Of a stretch of DNA of 44,957 nucleotides, positions 33,744 to 41,455 are shown piece after piece (position 1 is the stretch's first letter; each line of letters opens with the position of its first letter). The stretch covers positions 1-44,957 of the forward strand of contig DATFRC010000202.1 in assembly GCA_035263725.1 (NCBI GenBank), read 5' to 3'. Origin of the DNA: DASXRA01 sp035263725. Lineage in GTDB: Bacteria > Actinomycetota > Actinomycetes > Mycobacteriales > Jatrophihabitantaceae. Under the pieces are notes generated by a model. The model saw nothing but the letters and a program-made list of their open reading frames with translations, made no database searches and was not told where the DNA came from. A program made the position numbers and the translations under genes.

Positions 33744-35356
33744 TGGCCGACTGACTCTCGCTCGCTCACACTCATCATCTCCTCTGCCTCGGATGTCGGC
33801 TGCTGCTCGCCGGCCCGGCGGCGGGCGGCCTGCGCGGACCCGATCGACCAGCACAGCGCCAGCACCGCGACGCCCGTCAGGACATACTCGGGGATTGCGC
33901 CGAGCCGAGTGGCCAGCGTAGTCGCCGTGCGCAGAGGCACGTCCGCTACCAAGATCCCTGGCGTATAAAGCGCGCCCGTGCGCTGGCGGATCTGCCCGTC
34001 CGGGCCGATCACGGCGGACACGCCGGTCGTCGAGACCTGCGCCACAGCGCGGCCGTGCTCGACGGCGCGGAGCTGGCTCATTGCCAGCTGCTGGTAGGTC
34101 TCGCCGGTGCGGCCGAACGTGGCGTTGTTGGTCTGGATCACCACGAACTGCGCGCCGGCCTGTACCGACGAGCGCACCAGTTCGTCGTAGGCAACCTCGA
34201 AGCAGATCACGTCGCCGATCGGGAACGGGCCGCCGGAAAGCAGCCCGTTGCCGTGGCCGGCCACCATGTCCCGGTCGACGAGGTTCGCCTTGGAGCTAAT
34301 CGCCGTCGCGAGGCTGCGCAGCGGCATGTACTCGGCGAATGGCACCGGGTGCCGTTTGGTGTACGTGGCGCCCGGTCCCGTAGTGGGCGACCAGAGGATC
34401 CCCACGTTCCGGTCGTGCTTCGGGCCGGGCCCGTCGAGGATGGCGCCGACCAGGATCGGTGCGTTGACCGCGCGCGCCGCCCGGGTGATCTCAGCGGCGG
34501 CGATGGTGTCCGTGTAGGGGTCGACGTCCGACGAGTTTTCCGGCCACACGACGAGGCTCGGCTGCGGCTGCGTGCCGGCCTTGATCTCGTCGGCCAGCTT
34601 GAGCGTCTGCGTCACGTGGTTGTCGAGGACCTGGCGCGCACGGTCCTCGAAGGCGAGGCCGCGGTCGGGGACGCTGCCCTGGATCACCGCAACCGTCGCC
34701 GTCCGGCCGTGGTTATCCGGGCGCAGCCCGACGCCGAGCAGCAGGCCCACCACCGGCACCGCGACCAACACGGTGGCGCCCGCCGCAATGAGCCGCCAGC
34801 CCCGCGGCCGCACCGCCAGCAGCGCCATCGCCAGGCCACCCCCGCCGAGTGCCACGGCGAACGTCACGAGCGGCGCGCCACCGATTGCCGCTACCCAGCG
34901 CAGTGGCGAGTCCGCCTGGCTGAATGCGAGGCGTCCCCAGGGAAACCCGCCGAACGGCCACCGGTCGCGCAGCGCCTCCTGCGCCACCCAGGTCACGCCG
35001 ACCCAGAGCGGGGCCAGCGGCAACCGTTGGACCACCGAGAGGACGGCGCCCATCCCGGCGAAGTATCCGGCCTGCGCCGCCGCGAGGATCAGCCAGGGCG
35101 CGGCGCCCACGTAGACGCCGACCCAGTGGATCAGCGGCACGAACAAAGCCGCTCCGTAGAGCAGCCCGAGCCAGGCCGCCTGCCGGGCCCGGCGGCCGTG
35201 CACCGCCACGCCGAGCGACGCCACGCTCGCGAACGCGAGTGGCCACACGCCGAACCGCGGAAACGCCAGCAGGCCGAGCAGGCCCGCACCGACCGCGATC
35301 AGCGCGGCCCATCGGGTGCCGACCGGCGGGTCGGCGCGGCGCAGCGGTGGCAGCAT
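33740..35356 (-). CDS. lnt: Apolipoprotein N-acyltransferase
   Basis: A 538-residue membrane enzyme that adds the third acyl chain to lipoproteins. The N-terminal half has about seven helices; the nitrilase-like domain carries the catalytic triad Glu273 (VVWPENSSD), Lys334 (YTKRHPVPFAEY) and Cys385 (DVICFEVAYDEL), close to E. coli positions 267/335/387. The last helix (EYVLTGVAVLALCWSIG) follows. ATG at 35356 is the only start near the conserved sequence. Overlaps ppm1 by four bases, which suggests physical or functional pairing of the products. Confidence 0.95.
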   Translation of the reverse strand: MLPPLRRADPPVGTRWAALIAVGAGLLGLLAFPRFGVWPLAFASVASLGVAVHGRRARQAAWLGLLYGAALFVPLIHWVGVYVGAAPWLILAAAQAGYFAGMGAVLSVVQRLPLAPLWVGVTWVAQEALRDRWPFGGFPWGRLAFSQADSPLRWVAAIGGAPLVTFAVALGGGGLAMALLAVRPRGWRLIAAGATVLVAVPVVGLLLGVGLRPDNHGRTATVAVIQGSVPDRGLAFEDRARQVLDNHVTQTLKLADEIKAGTQPQPSLVVWPENSSDVDPYTDTIAAAEITRAARAVNAPILVGAILDGPGPKHDRNVGILWSPTTGPGATYTKRHPVPFAEYMPLRSLATAISSKANLVDRDMVAGHGNGLLSGGPFPIGDVICFEVAYDELVRSSVQAGAQFVVIQTNNATFGRTGETYQQLAMSQLRAVEHGRAVAQVSTTGVSAVIGPDGQIRQRTGALYTPGILVADVPLRTATTLATRLGAIPEYVLTGVAVLALCWSIGSAQAARRRAGEQQPTSEAEEMMSVSERESVGQ

Positions 35357-35397
35357 CTCGTCAGTATCCCTGGTTTGGCTCAGTCGGCGCTGTCCGC

Positions 35398-36870
35398 TCA
35401 AGCCTCGAAGATCGTCTCGCCCCGAAGCACCGTGCGCACGCAGCTCGGCAGGTCGCTCGCCGGGGCGAGGTCGGGCAGCCCGTGGCGCAGTTCGTCGACG
35501 TGCCACACCGCGAATGTCGCCGGAGCGCCCGCCTCGAGCACTCCCTCGTCGGTACGCCGGGCCGCCGTCCAGCCGCCTTGGGTATGTGCCGCGAAGGCGG
35601 CCTCGGGGCGCAGCGCCGAGCCGGGCGTGCGCGGATGGACGGCGGCGCGCACAGCCGCCCACGGGTCGATCGGGGTGACCGGGGCGTCGGAGCCGAACGC
35701 GAGTGGCACTCCGGCCTCGGCCAGGGACGCGAATTGGTTCAGCCCCACGGCGCGGGCGGCGCCCAGCCGCTCGGCGTACATGGCGTCCGAGCCACCCCAT
35801 GCGGCGTCGAAGCCCGGCTGCATGGAGGCGGTCAGCCCGGAGGCCGCGAGGCGGGCGGGAGCATGCACCATCTCGGCATGCTCGACGCGGTGCCCGGTGC
35901 CCGCGCGCGGGCCAAGCCGCTCCACGGCGTCGAGAATGGCGTCGACCGCAGCGTCCCCGATCGCATGGAACCCTGCCTGGAGCCCGGCGGTGGTGCAGCG
36001 GCGAATGTGCTCGGCAATGTCCTCGGCGTCGAGGTACTGCTCGCCGGACGTGTCGGGTGCGTCCGCATACGGCGCGGTGAGCGCGGCCGTGTGCGAGCCG
36101 AGCGAGCCGTCGCAGTACAGGTCGCCGGCGGCACCGGCTGCGCCGAGGTCGCGGGCGGTCTCGATGCCGAGCAACTCGCCCCAGTAGCCGATCACCTCGG
36201 GGCCCGGTTCGGCGGCGGCGAGCGCCAGCAGCCCGGCCAGGTCATCCGCCGAGGACGTTTCCGGACCCGCCATCTCGTGCAGGCACGCGATCCCGAGGGA
36301 GGCCGCGTGGCGCAGCGTGGCACGCTGTGCGTCGCGAATCTGGCCGGCGGTGAGGCTGTCGAAGGCGATCCCGCGCACGGCGTGGTGCGCGTCGCCGGTG
36401 AGCCATCCGTCCGCCCGAAAGCCCGGCAGTGACGCTGCTGCGGCCAGCAGCGCCGACGAGACGACCGCCGAGTGGGCGTCCACCCGGGACAGGTAGACCG
36501 CGCCGCCGTACGCTGCCCGGTCGAGCTCGGCGGCGGTGGGCGGGCGGTGCTCGGGCCAACGGGTGTCGTCCCATCCGTGACCCAGAATCGGGCGGCCACG
36601 CCCGGCGCGGCTGTGCCGCTCGACGGCGTCGAGCGCCGCGCCCAGCGACGAGGCGCTCGACAGGTCAAGCCCGCCGAGCGTCAGCCCCGCCGCGGTGGCG
36701 TGCACGTGGGCGTCGACGAACGCCGGCGTCACGAGGGCGCCACCGAGGTCGACGGACCGATCCACCGAATCGGACGGATCACCGCCGATCCATGCGATTC
36801 GGCCACCGTCGGTCACCAGCGCGGTGGCCGGCCCGGGGTAGATCCGCCCGTTCCGGTAGAGGGTGCGCAC
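35398..36870 (-). CDS. YtcJ-type amidohydrolase
   Basis: A 490-residue amidohydrolase-superfamily enzyme of the YtcJ/amidohydro_3 group. The metal-binding HxH is in FVDAHVHAT, and further conserved points are GHGWDDTRWPE, GFHAIGDAAVD, HRVEHAEM and the late metal Asp in FGSDAPVTPIDPW. No leader is present, so it is cytoplasmic. The substrate of this family is mostly undefined. GTG at 36870. It is divergent from the LacI regulator and lies 41 bases upstream of lnt on the same strand. Confidence 0.9.
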   Translation of the reverse strand: MRTLYRNGRIYPGPATALVTDGGRIAWIGGDPSDSVDRSVDLGGALVTPAFVDAHVHATAAGLTLGGLDLSSASSLGAALDAVERHSRAGRGRPILGHGWDDTRWPEHRPPTAAELDRAAYGGAVYLSRVDAHSAVVSSALLAAAASLPGFRADGWLTGDAHHAVRGIAFDSLTAGQIRDAQRATLRHAASLGIACLHEMAGPETSSADDLAGLLALAAAEPGPEVIGYWGELLGIETARDLGAAGAAGDLYCDGSLGSHTAALTAPYADAPDTSGEQYLDAEDIAEHIRRCTTAGLQAGFHAIGDAAVDAILDAVERLGPRAGTGHRVEHAEMVHAPARLAASGLTASMQPGFDAAWGGSDAMYAERLGAARAVGLNQFASLAEAGVPLAFGSDAPVTPIDPWAAVRAAVHPRTPGSALRPEAAFAAHTQGGWTAARRTDEGVLEAGAPATFAVWHVDELRHGLPDLAPASDLPSCVRTVLRGETIFEA

Positions 36871-36968
36871 GTTCGAAGCATGCCGTGTGGTTTCCGGTAG
36901 CGCGACAATGGGTTACCGTTCGGCAATTACCGTCGCGACATTCGAATCCGCCTGACGGATCAGGGGCC

Positions 36969-37982
36969 ATGGCTGCGAGCATCGAGGACGTCGCGAAGCT
37001 CGCTGGCGTGTCGATTGCCACGGTGTCACGTTCGCTGCGCGGGCTGCCCGATGTCGCCACTACGACCCGGGACCGGGTGCTGGCAGCGGCGCGAGAGCTG
37101 AACTACGTCGCGTCCCCTTTCGCGGCGCGACTCGCAAGCGGGCGTGCGGCTACGGTCGGCGTCGTCGTCCCGTTCGTGCATCGCTGGTATTTCGCCGAGG
37201 TGCTGGGCGCTGTCGAGAGCGTGCTGCATCAGGCCGGCTACGACCTGCTGCTGTACAACCTCGGCGACATGGAGGGCCGGCAGCGCTTTTTCGAGGTGCT
37301 GCCGGTGCGCAAGCGCGTGGACGCGATCGTGTTCGCCAGTCTCGTGCTCACCGACGACGAGGCCGAGGTGCTGCAGAGCCTCAACGTCCCCATCGGGATG
37401 GTGGGGGTCGACCGGGTCGGCGTGCACTCCACGCGCATCGATGACGAGGAAGGCACCCGCTCGGCGGTGCGGCACCTGGTCGAGCTGGGGCACCGGCGCA
37501 TCGGGCTGATCGGCGGCGACACCGACGACCCGATGCGGTTCACTCCCCCGCATCACCGCCGGGTCGGCTATCTCGACGCGCTGCGCGAGGCCGGCATCGA
37601 GTACGACCCGGGGTTGGAGATTCTCGGCTACTTCACGGTCGACGGCGGCGAGGTAGCCACCCAGGCCCTGCTCGAACGGCGCCCCCGGCCCTCAGGGCTG
37701 TTCGCCGAGTCCGACGAAATGGCATACGGTGCGATCCGGGCGATACGCCGGGCAGGGCTGCGCGTGCCGGAAGACGTGGCCGTCGTCGGCTTCGACGATC
37801 ACGCCAGCGCGTCGCTGCTCGATCTCTCCACGGTGCGCCAGCCGGTGATCGAGCAGGCCGAGGACCTCACCACGCGGCTCCTGACAGCCATCGAGGATCC
37901 GGACCTCGAGCCGTATGTCAATGTGTTGCCCACCGAGCTCGTGGTGCGCGGCTCGTCCGATCCGAGCCGCAGCGTCTACTGA
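36969..37982 (+). CDS. LacI-family transcriptional regulator
   Basis: A 337-residue LacI-type repressor. The helix-turn-helix is at residues 4-25 (IEDVAKLAGVSIATVSRSLRG), followed by the hinge region and a periplasmic-binding-like effector domain (VGVVVPFVHRWYFAEVLGAVE... VGFDDHASASLLDLSTVRQPV). It probably binds a sugar. ATG at 36969 follows CAGGGG. Its 3' end overlaps the convergent pfkB by seven bases, and the pair suggests regulated sugar use. The gap to the amidohydrolase (about 98 bases) carries a perfect GTCGCGAC palindrome (36932-36939), the only operator-like site I saw. Confidence 0.92.
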   Translation: MAASIEDVAKLAGVSIATVSRSLRGLPDVATTTRDRVLAAARELNYVASPFAARLASGRAATVGVVVPFVHRWYFAEVLGAVESVLHQAGYDLLLYNLGDMEGRQRFFEVLPVRKRVDAIVFASLVLTDDEAEVLQSLNVPIGMVGVDRVGVHSTRIDDEEGTRSAVRHLVELGHRRIGLIGGDTDDPMRFTPPHHRRVGYLDALREAGIEYDPGLEILGYFTVDGGEVATQALLERRPRPSGLFAESDEMAYGAIRAIRRAGLRVPEDVAVVGFDDHASASLLDLSTVRQPVIEQAEDLTTRLLTAIEDPDLEPYVNVLPTELVVRGSSDPSRSVY

Positions 37983-38896
37983 CGGGCGCGAGCCAGCTCG
38001 GCCGTGGTCGGCGGGTCGGCTCCGGCACGCTCGCAAGTCAACGCCGCCACCAGGACCGCCTCGTCCAATGCGGCCCCCAGATCTGCCGCAGCGAGGCTCA
38101 CCGGGTCGCGCACGCCGGCCCGGGCCAGAGCGTCCAGCAGCCCGGACGTGAATGCGTCACCCGCCCCGATCGTGTCCACCAGCCGCACCGGCCGGGCCGG
38201 CTGCTCGAGCGGGTCCGCATCGCGCCGGTAGCCCACCGCCCCGACGGCGCCTCGCGTGATCACCACGGCGGTGCTGCCCAGGTCGAGCCAACGGCGAGCG
38301 GTGTCGGCCGGCTGCTCGCCGGGGTAAAGCCACGCGATGTCGTCGTCGCTGGCCTTGATGAGGTGAGCGGCGGCCACGGCGGCCTCGACCAGTGGCCGGG
38401 CCCGCGCCGGCCTGCCGAGCAGCGCCGGCCGCACGTTCGGGTCGTAGCTCACCAGGCCGGCCGTCCGGCGTCGCCGCATGGTGGCCAGGACGTGCTCGGC
38501 GCCGGGTGGCGTCCATGCGGCCAGCGAGCCTGCGTGCAGGATCGCCGTCCCGTCCGGCACCACGAGCTCGTCCGGATGCCACTGCCAGTCGACGCTGCCC
38601 TCGAGGTAGAAGTCGTAACGGGCTTTGCGCTGCTCGTCCAGGTTCACGACAGCCAGCGTCGACGGCTGTGGGGCGTCCACGGCGCCCGCCAGCCCAACGC
38701 CGTTGCGCTCGGCGAAGTCGCGCAGCCGGCGCCCGAACGTGTCGTGCGAGAAGCGGGCCAGGAACTGGGTCGGCTGGCCGAGCCGGGCCAGCCCCACCGC
38801 CACGTTGAGCGGACTACCCGACAGGTGCGCAGTGAACGTCCGATGATCACCAGAGTCAACGAGGTCGACGAGGGCTTCGCCGATCACGGTCAGCAT
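37976..38896 (-). CDS. PfkB-family carbohydrate kinase
   Basis: A 306-residue ribokinase/fructokinase-type enzyme. The N-terminus is MLTVIGEALVDLVDSGD, GSPLNVAVGLARLG is the sugar-binding GG-like motif, and DTIGAGDAFTSG carries the anion hole and catalytic Asp. Probably a fructokinase; the exact sugar is not readable. ATG at 38896. Convergent with LacI, overlapping by seven bases. The first 52 bases have a diverged second copy at 39446-39497. Confidence 0.93.
   Translation of the reverse strand: MLTVIGEALVDLVDSGDHRTFTAHLSGSPLNVAVGLARLGQPTQFLARFSHDTFGRRLRDFAERNGVGLAGAVDAPQPSTLAVVNLDEQRKARYDFYLEGSVDWQWHPDELVVPDGTAILHAGSLAAWTPPGAEHVLATMRRRRTAGLVSYDPNVRPALLGRPARARPLVEAAVAAAHLIKASDDDIAWLYPGEQPADTARRWLDLGSTAVVITRGAVGAVGYRRDADPLEQPARPVRLVDTIGAGDAFTSGLLDALARAGVRDPVSLAAADLGAALDEAVLVAALTCERAGADPPTTAELARARQ
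38845..38896 (-). repeat. Direct repeat copy A (5' end of pfkB)
   Basis: 52 bases that match 39446-39497 at 44 positions (about 85%) with no gaps. Both copies encode the same protein start on the minus strand, MLxVxGExLVDLVDSGD. Copy A is inside the intact kinase gene. Confidence 0.85.
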
Positions 38897-39070
38897 GGCC
38901 CGGATCGTCGCACGTTTAGGCGTTGGGGCATTCCACGCCGAGAGCCGCGTCGGGGCGGCTTGGCCGTCGATGCCCGCTCGCGGCGCGTCGGGAGTCGGTG
39001 CGGGTGCGGTACGACAGGTTGTGTATCAGCCCGCATTAGCACTAGCCCACAGTTAGGAAGGAGCACCCCG

Positions 39071-39109
39071 ACGGACACACCGCACCTCGTCGACATGCGC
39101 GCCGCATAA
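39071..39109 (+). other. Short leader-like reading frame with ACG in place of a start
   Basis: A perfect ribosome-binding-like AGGAAGGAG (39055-39063) is followed, seven bases later, not by a start codon but by ACG and then DTPHLVDMRAA and a stop. It looks like a small leader peptide whose ATG has mutated, or is translated from ACG. No gene follows in the plus direction until 39522. The remaining sequence 38897-39193 shows nothing else I can identify. Confidence 0.3.
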
Positions 39110-39193
39110 GCGCGTGCGACAAGCTGGCGTAAGCGGGAACAGTCGCTGGCCACGCTGCACGAATTGACGCGAGCATCTCGGCCTCGCGCGTCA

Positions 39194-39415
39194 TCAACTT
39201 CGCAAGGCAATATCTCGGCACTGCGGGCAGAGCGGCGGACTGGACGGCCACCCGCTCGGGTCGGGGCTTAGCTGCGCGCCATAGGCCAGGATCTCCCTAC
39301 CGCACAGCGTCTCGGTGACCAAAGCGTCGAAGGGGAGCATCGCCGCAATATGCTGCTCGTCGCCCGTGCCGAAAGCTGTGCAGAGCTGCGCAGGATCAAG
39401 AGGCATGGTCCGCAT
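39194..39415 (-). CDS. Small cysteine-containing hypothetical protein
   Basis: A 73-residue protein. LCGREILAYG and PPLCPQCRDIAL provide three Cys in a Cys...CxxC layout that could bind zinc, and the middle (AAMLPFDALVTETL) resembles conserved small proteins of Pseudonocardia-type actinobacteria. No function is assigned. The start at ATG 39415 is uncertain; ATG 39406 and GTG 39451 are in frame and no strong ribosome site is present. It lies between the two pfkB repeat copies. Confidence 0.5.
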   Translation of the reverse strand: MRTMPLDPAQLCTAFGTGDEQHIAAMLPFDALVTETLCGREILAYGAQLSPDPSGWPSSPPLCPQCRDIALRS

Positions 39416-39445
39416 TGTGACGCCGTTGCTGCCTCGCGTATAGAA

Positions 39446-39497
39446 GATCACCAGAGTCGACGAGGTCGACCAGGATCTCGCCGGTCACGCTGAGCAT
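39446..39497 (-). pseudogene. 5' remnant of a second pfkB gene
   Basis: Encodes MLSVTGEILVDLVDSGD and then loses all similarity (next residues LLYARQQRRHN). It is a 17-residue fossil of a PfkB kinase gene similar to, but not identical with, the intact kinase 600 bases away (14 of 17 residues equal). Confidence 0.7.
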
Positions 39498-39521
39498 CGA
39501 CCGCACGTTACCGTCCAACCC

Positions 39522-40427
39522 GTGACGCTGATGCTCGTCGACGCGGCGAACCTGTATTTCCGCGCGTTCTACGGGGTACCCGAGTCGGTCACATCCCCCG
39601 ATGGCAAACCCGTCAACGCCGTGCGCGGGTTCCTCGACATGACCGCGACGCTGATCGAGCGACGCCGGCCGACACGCTACGTCGCGTGTCTGGACTTGGA
39701 CTGGCGCCCTGCCTTCCGGGTGGCGCTCCTCCCGTCGTACAAGGCTCATCGGCTGGCGCCGGACGGGCGCACCGAAGCGATCCCTGACGCGCTGGTGCCG
39801 CAGATCCCGGCGCTGCTCTCCGTGCTTGCCGCGCTCGGCCTGGCGATCGGCGGCGCCGAGGGCTTCGAGGCGGACGATGTCATCGCGACGCTGGCCGCGC
39901 GCGACGGCGGCCCCTGCGAGATCGTGAGCAGTGATCGCGACCTGATTGCCCTGGCCACGGAACGGGTGCGGCTGCTTTATGTGGGCCGCGGGGTGGCCAG
40001 GCTCGAGGAGCTCGGCCCGGACGAGGTGCGTGCCCGGTACGGGGTTCCGCCGGAGCGCTATGCCGACTTCGCGGCGTTGCGCGGCGACCCGAGCGACGGG
40101 CTGCCAGGCGTTGCAGGCATCGGCGCGAAGACCGCGGCCGCGCTCGTCATGCGCTACGGGGCGGTCGAGCAGATCCTGGCGGCCGCGCAGGCTGGCAATG
40201 ACGGCTTCCCTGCGGGCGCCGCGACGAAGGTGGTCGCAGCGGCCGAGTACCTGGCCGTCGCACCCGGGGTGGTTCGGGGCCGCACGGACGCGCCGGTACC
40301 CGAACTCGACGATGCGCTGCCCGCCTCGCCCGCGGACCCCGCGGCGCTGGTGGAACTGGCCGATCGCTACGGCATCGACAGCTCGATCAACCGAGTCCTC
40401 AATGCGATCGCCCGCGCCGGCAGGTGA
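39522..40427 (+). CDS. 5'-3' exonuclease (FEN-like, Rv2090-type)
   Basis: A 301-residue stand-alone 5' nuclease of the Pol I N-terminal domain type. Metal-binding acidic residues appear in LMLVDAANLYFR, GFEADDVIATLA, VSSDRDLIALA and the helix-hairpin-helix GDPSDGLPGVAGIGAKTAAAL. It probably trims RNA/DNA flaps. The GTG start lies nine bases after a TACCGT -10-like element, consistent with a leaderless mRNA. It abuts the convergent DUF4333 gene (stop codons adjacent), the same arrangement as Rv2090/Rv2091c. Confidence 0.9.
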   Translation: MTLMLVDAANLYFRAFYGVPESVTSPDGKPVNAVRGFLDMTATLIERRRPTRYVACLDLDWRPAFRVALLPSYKAHRLAPDGRTEAIPDALVPQIPALLSVLAALGLAIGGAEGFEADDVIATLAARDGGPCEIVSSDRDLIALATERVRLLYVGRGVARLEELGPDEVRARYGVPPERYADFAALRGDPSDGLPGVAGIGAKTAAALVMRYGAVEQILAAAQAGNDGFPAGAATKVVAAAEYLAVAPGVVRGRTDAPVPELDDALPASPADPAALVELADRYGIDSSINRVLNAIARAGR

Positions 40428-41393
40428 TCAGCTCGAAGGGCTCCACGCATAGTCGCCGTCAGAGCTGGTGATCGTCACCGTCACGGTCCTGCCGCCGTCC
40501 GCGGTGCAGGTGAACGTCGCGCCCTTCTTGACGGTGGGGTTCTTGCCGTTGTTGCAGACGACATTCGTGTACCCGGCCTTCTCGATCTGCTGCTCCACCG
40601 CGGCGTGGTCGAGCACCTTCTTGAAGCCGAGGAATTGCGGCTTGGCGACGAACGACGCGGCGACGAGGGCGGCGACCACTACGACCGCGACGACGCCGAT
40701 CCACGGCCACACGGAACGTTTCTTCGGCTGCGCTGCGGGTGGGTAGGTGCCGTACTGCTGCTGCGCGTACTGGCCGTACTGCTGCGAGCCGTACTGTTGC
40801 TGCTGCCCGTACTGCCCGTACTGCCCGTACTGGTCGTACTGCCCGTACTGACCGTACTGGTCGTACTGACCGTACTGGTCGTACTGCGATGGCGGCGTGC
40901 CGTAGGGCTGCTGCGGGTAACTCGATTCACCCTGATAGGGCGGCTGGCCATAGCCCGGCGCCTGCGGCGGATAGCCCTGGTAGCCAGGTTGATATGGGGG
41001 CGCAAACGGCTGCTGAGGCGGGGTTTGAGGTGGACTCGGCGGGAAGGTCTGCGAGCCGTACCCCTGCGGTTCCGCCGGCTGGTACGGCCCGCCCGGAGCG
41101 GGAGGCGGATACGTGGGCAGCTGCTGCGTCGGCGTCGGGCCGGGCGCGTCATAGGGCACGTCCGAGCGCGAGAACGCCTGGGTGCGGTCATCGTCCGACG
41201 AGGGCTCAGAGGCATCGTCGGACGGGGCGTTGTCGAAGTTCGGGGGCGGCGGCGACACCGGCCGCGCGACGGTCGCCTCATCCGGCTCGTCGCTTCGCTC
41301 CTGCTGTCCCCACTCATGCTGCTGAGGCGGCGGCCAGGACTGCGACTGCTCGCCCTGACCACTCTGGCCGTGCTCGCCGTTGTCCGATGCCAT
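40428..41393 (-). CDS. DUF4333 membrane protein with QYG-rich N-terminal region
   Basis: A 321-residue protein like Rv2091c. Residues 1-115 are acidic, Pro- and Gln-rich; residues about 116-225 are low-complexity with repeated QYGQYDQYG units; one membrane helix follows (VWPWIGVVAVVVVAALVAASF), then an extracytoplasmic DUF4333 domain with paired Cys (VVCNNGKNPTVKKGATFTC). The Gln/Tyr/Gly region resembles prion-like, phase-separating sequence and would lie in the cytoplasm. Function unknown. ATG at 41393; the gene ends beside the exonuclease gene and lies downstream of helY on the same strand. Confidence 0.9.
   Translation of the reverse strand: MASDNGEHGQSGQGEQSQSWPPPQQHEWGQQERSDEPDEATVARPVSPPPPNFDNAPSDDASEPSSDDDRTQAFSRSDVPYDAPGPTPTQQLPTYPPPAPGGPYQPAEPQGYGSQTFPPSPPQTPPQQPFAPPYQPGYQGYPPQAPGYGQPPYQGESSYPQQPYGTPPSQYDQYGQYDQYGQYGQYDQYGQYGQYGQQQQYGSQQYGQYAQQQYGTYPPAAQPKKRSVWPWIGVVAVVVVAALVAASFVAKPQFLGFKKVLDHAAVEQQIEKAGYTNVVCNNGKNPTVKKGATFTCTADGGRTVTVTITSSDGDYAWSPSS
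40770..40890. repeat. Short tandem repeats encoding QYG/DQYG units
   Basis: Runs of 9- and 15-base units of the type TACTGCCCG and TACTGGTCG are repeated over about 120 bases in the coding sequence of the DUF4333 protein. Such arrays change length easily by slippage, always in multiples of three bases. Confidence 0.8.
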
Positions 41394-41455
41394 GGTGTTG
41401 CCTCTTCCGTCCAGAACGCGTCCACGCTACTGCGCGACCGGCCCACCGTACCGAG

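Noticed and set aside
34055..36187. A 700-codon open frame on the plus strand opposite lnt and the amidohydrolase
   Set aside because: Low-complexity Arg/Gln/Asp composition, spans two real genes and has no recognisable motif.
38890..39210. Possible minus-strand gene of about 106 codons upstream of pfkB
   Set aside because: Overlaps the pfkB start, has no motif and no ribosome site; looks like random open frame.
40770..40890. Tandem repeats considered as a CRISPR array
   Set aside because: Units are only 9-15 bases, have no unique spacers and encode a continuous QYG repeat in the DUF4333 protein.
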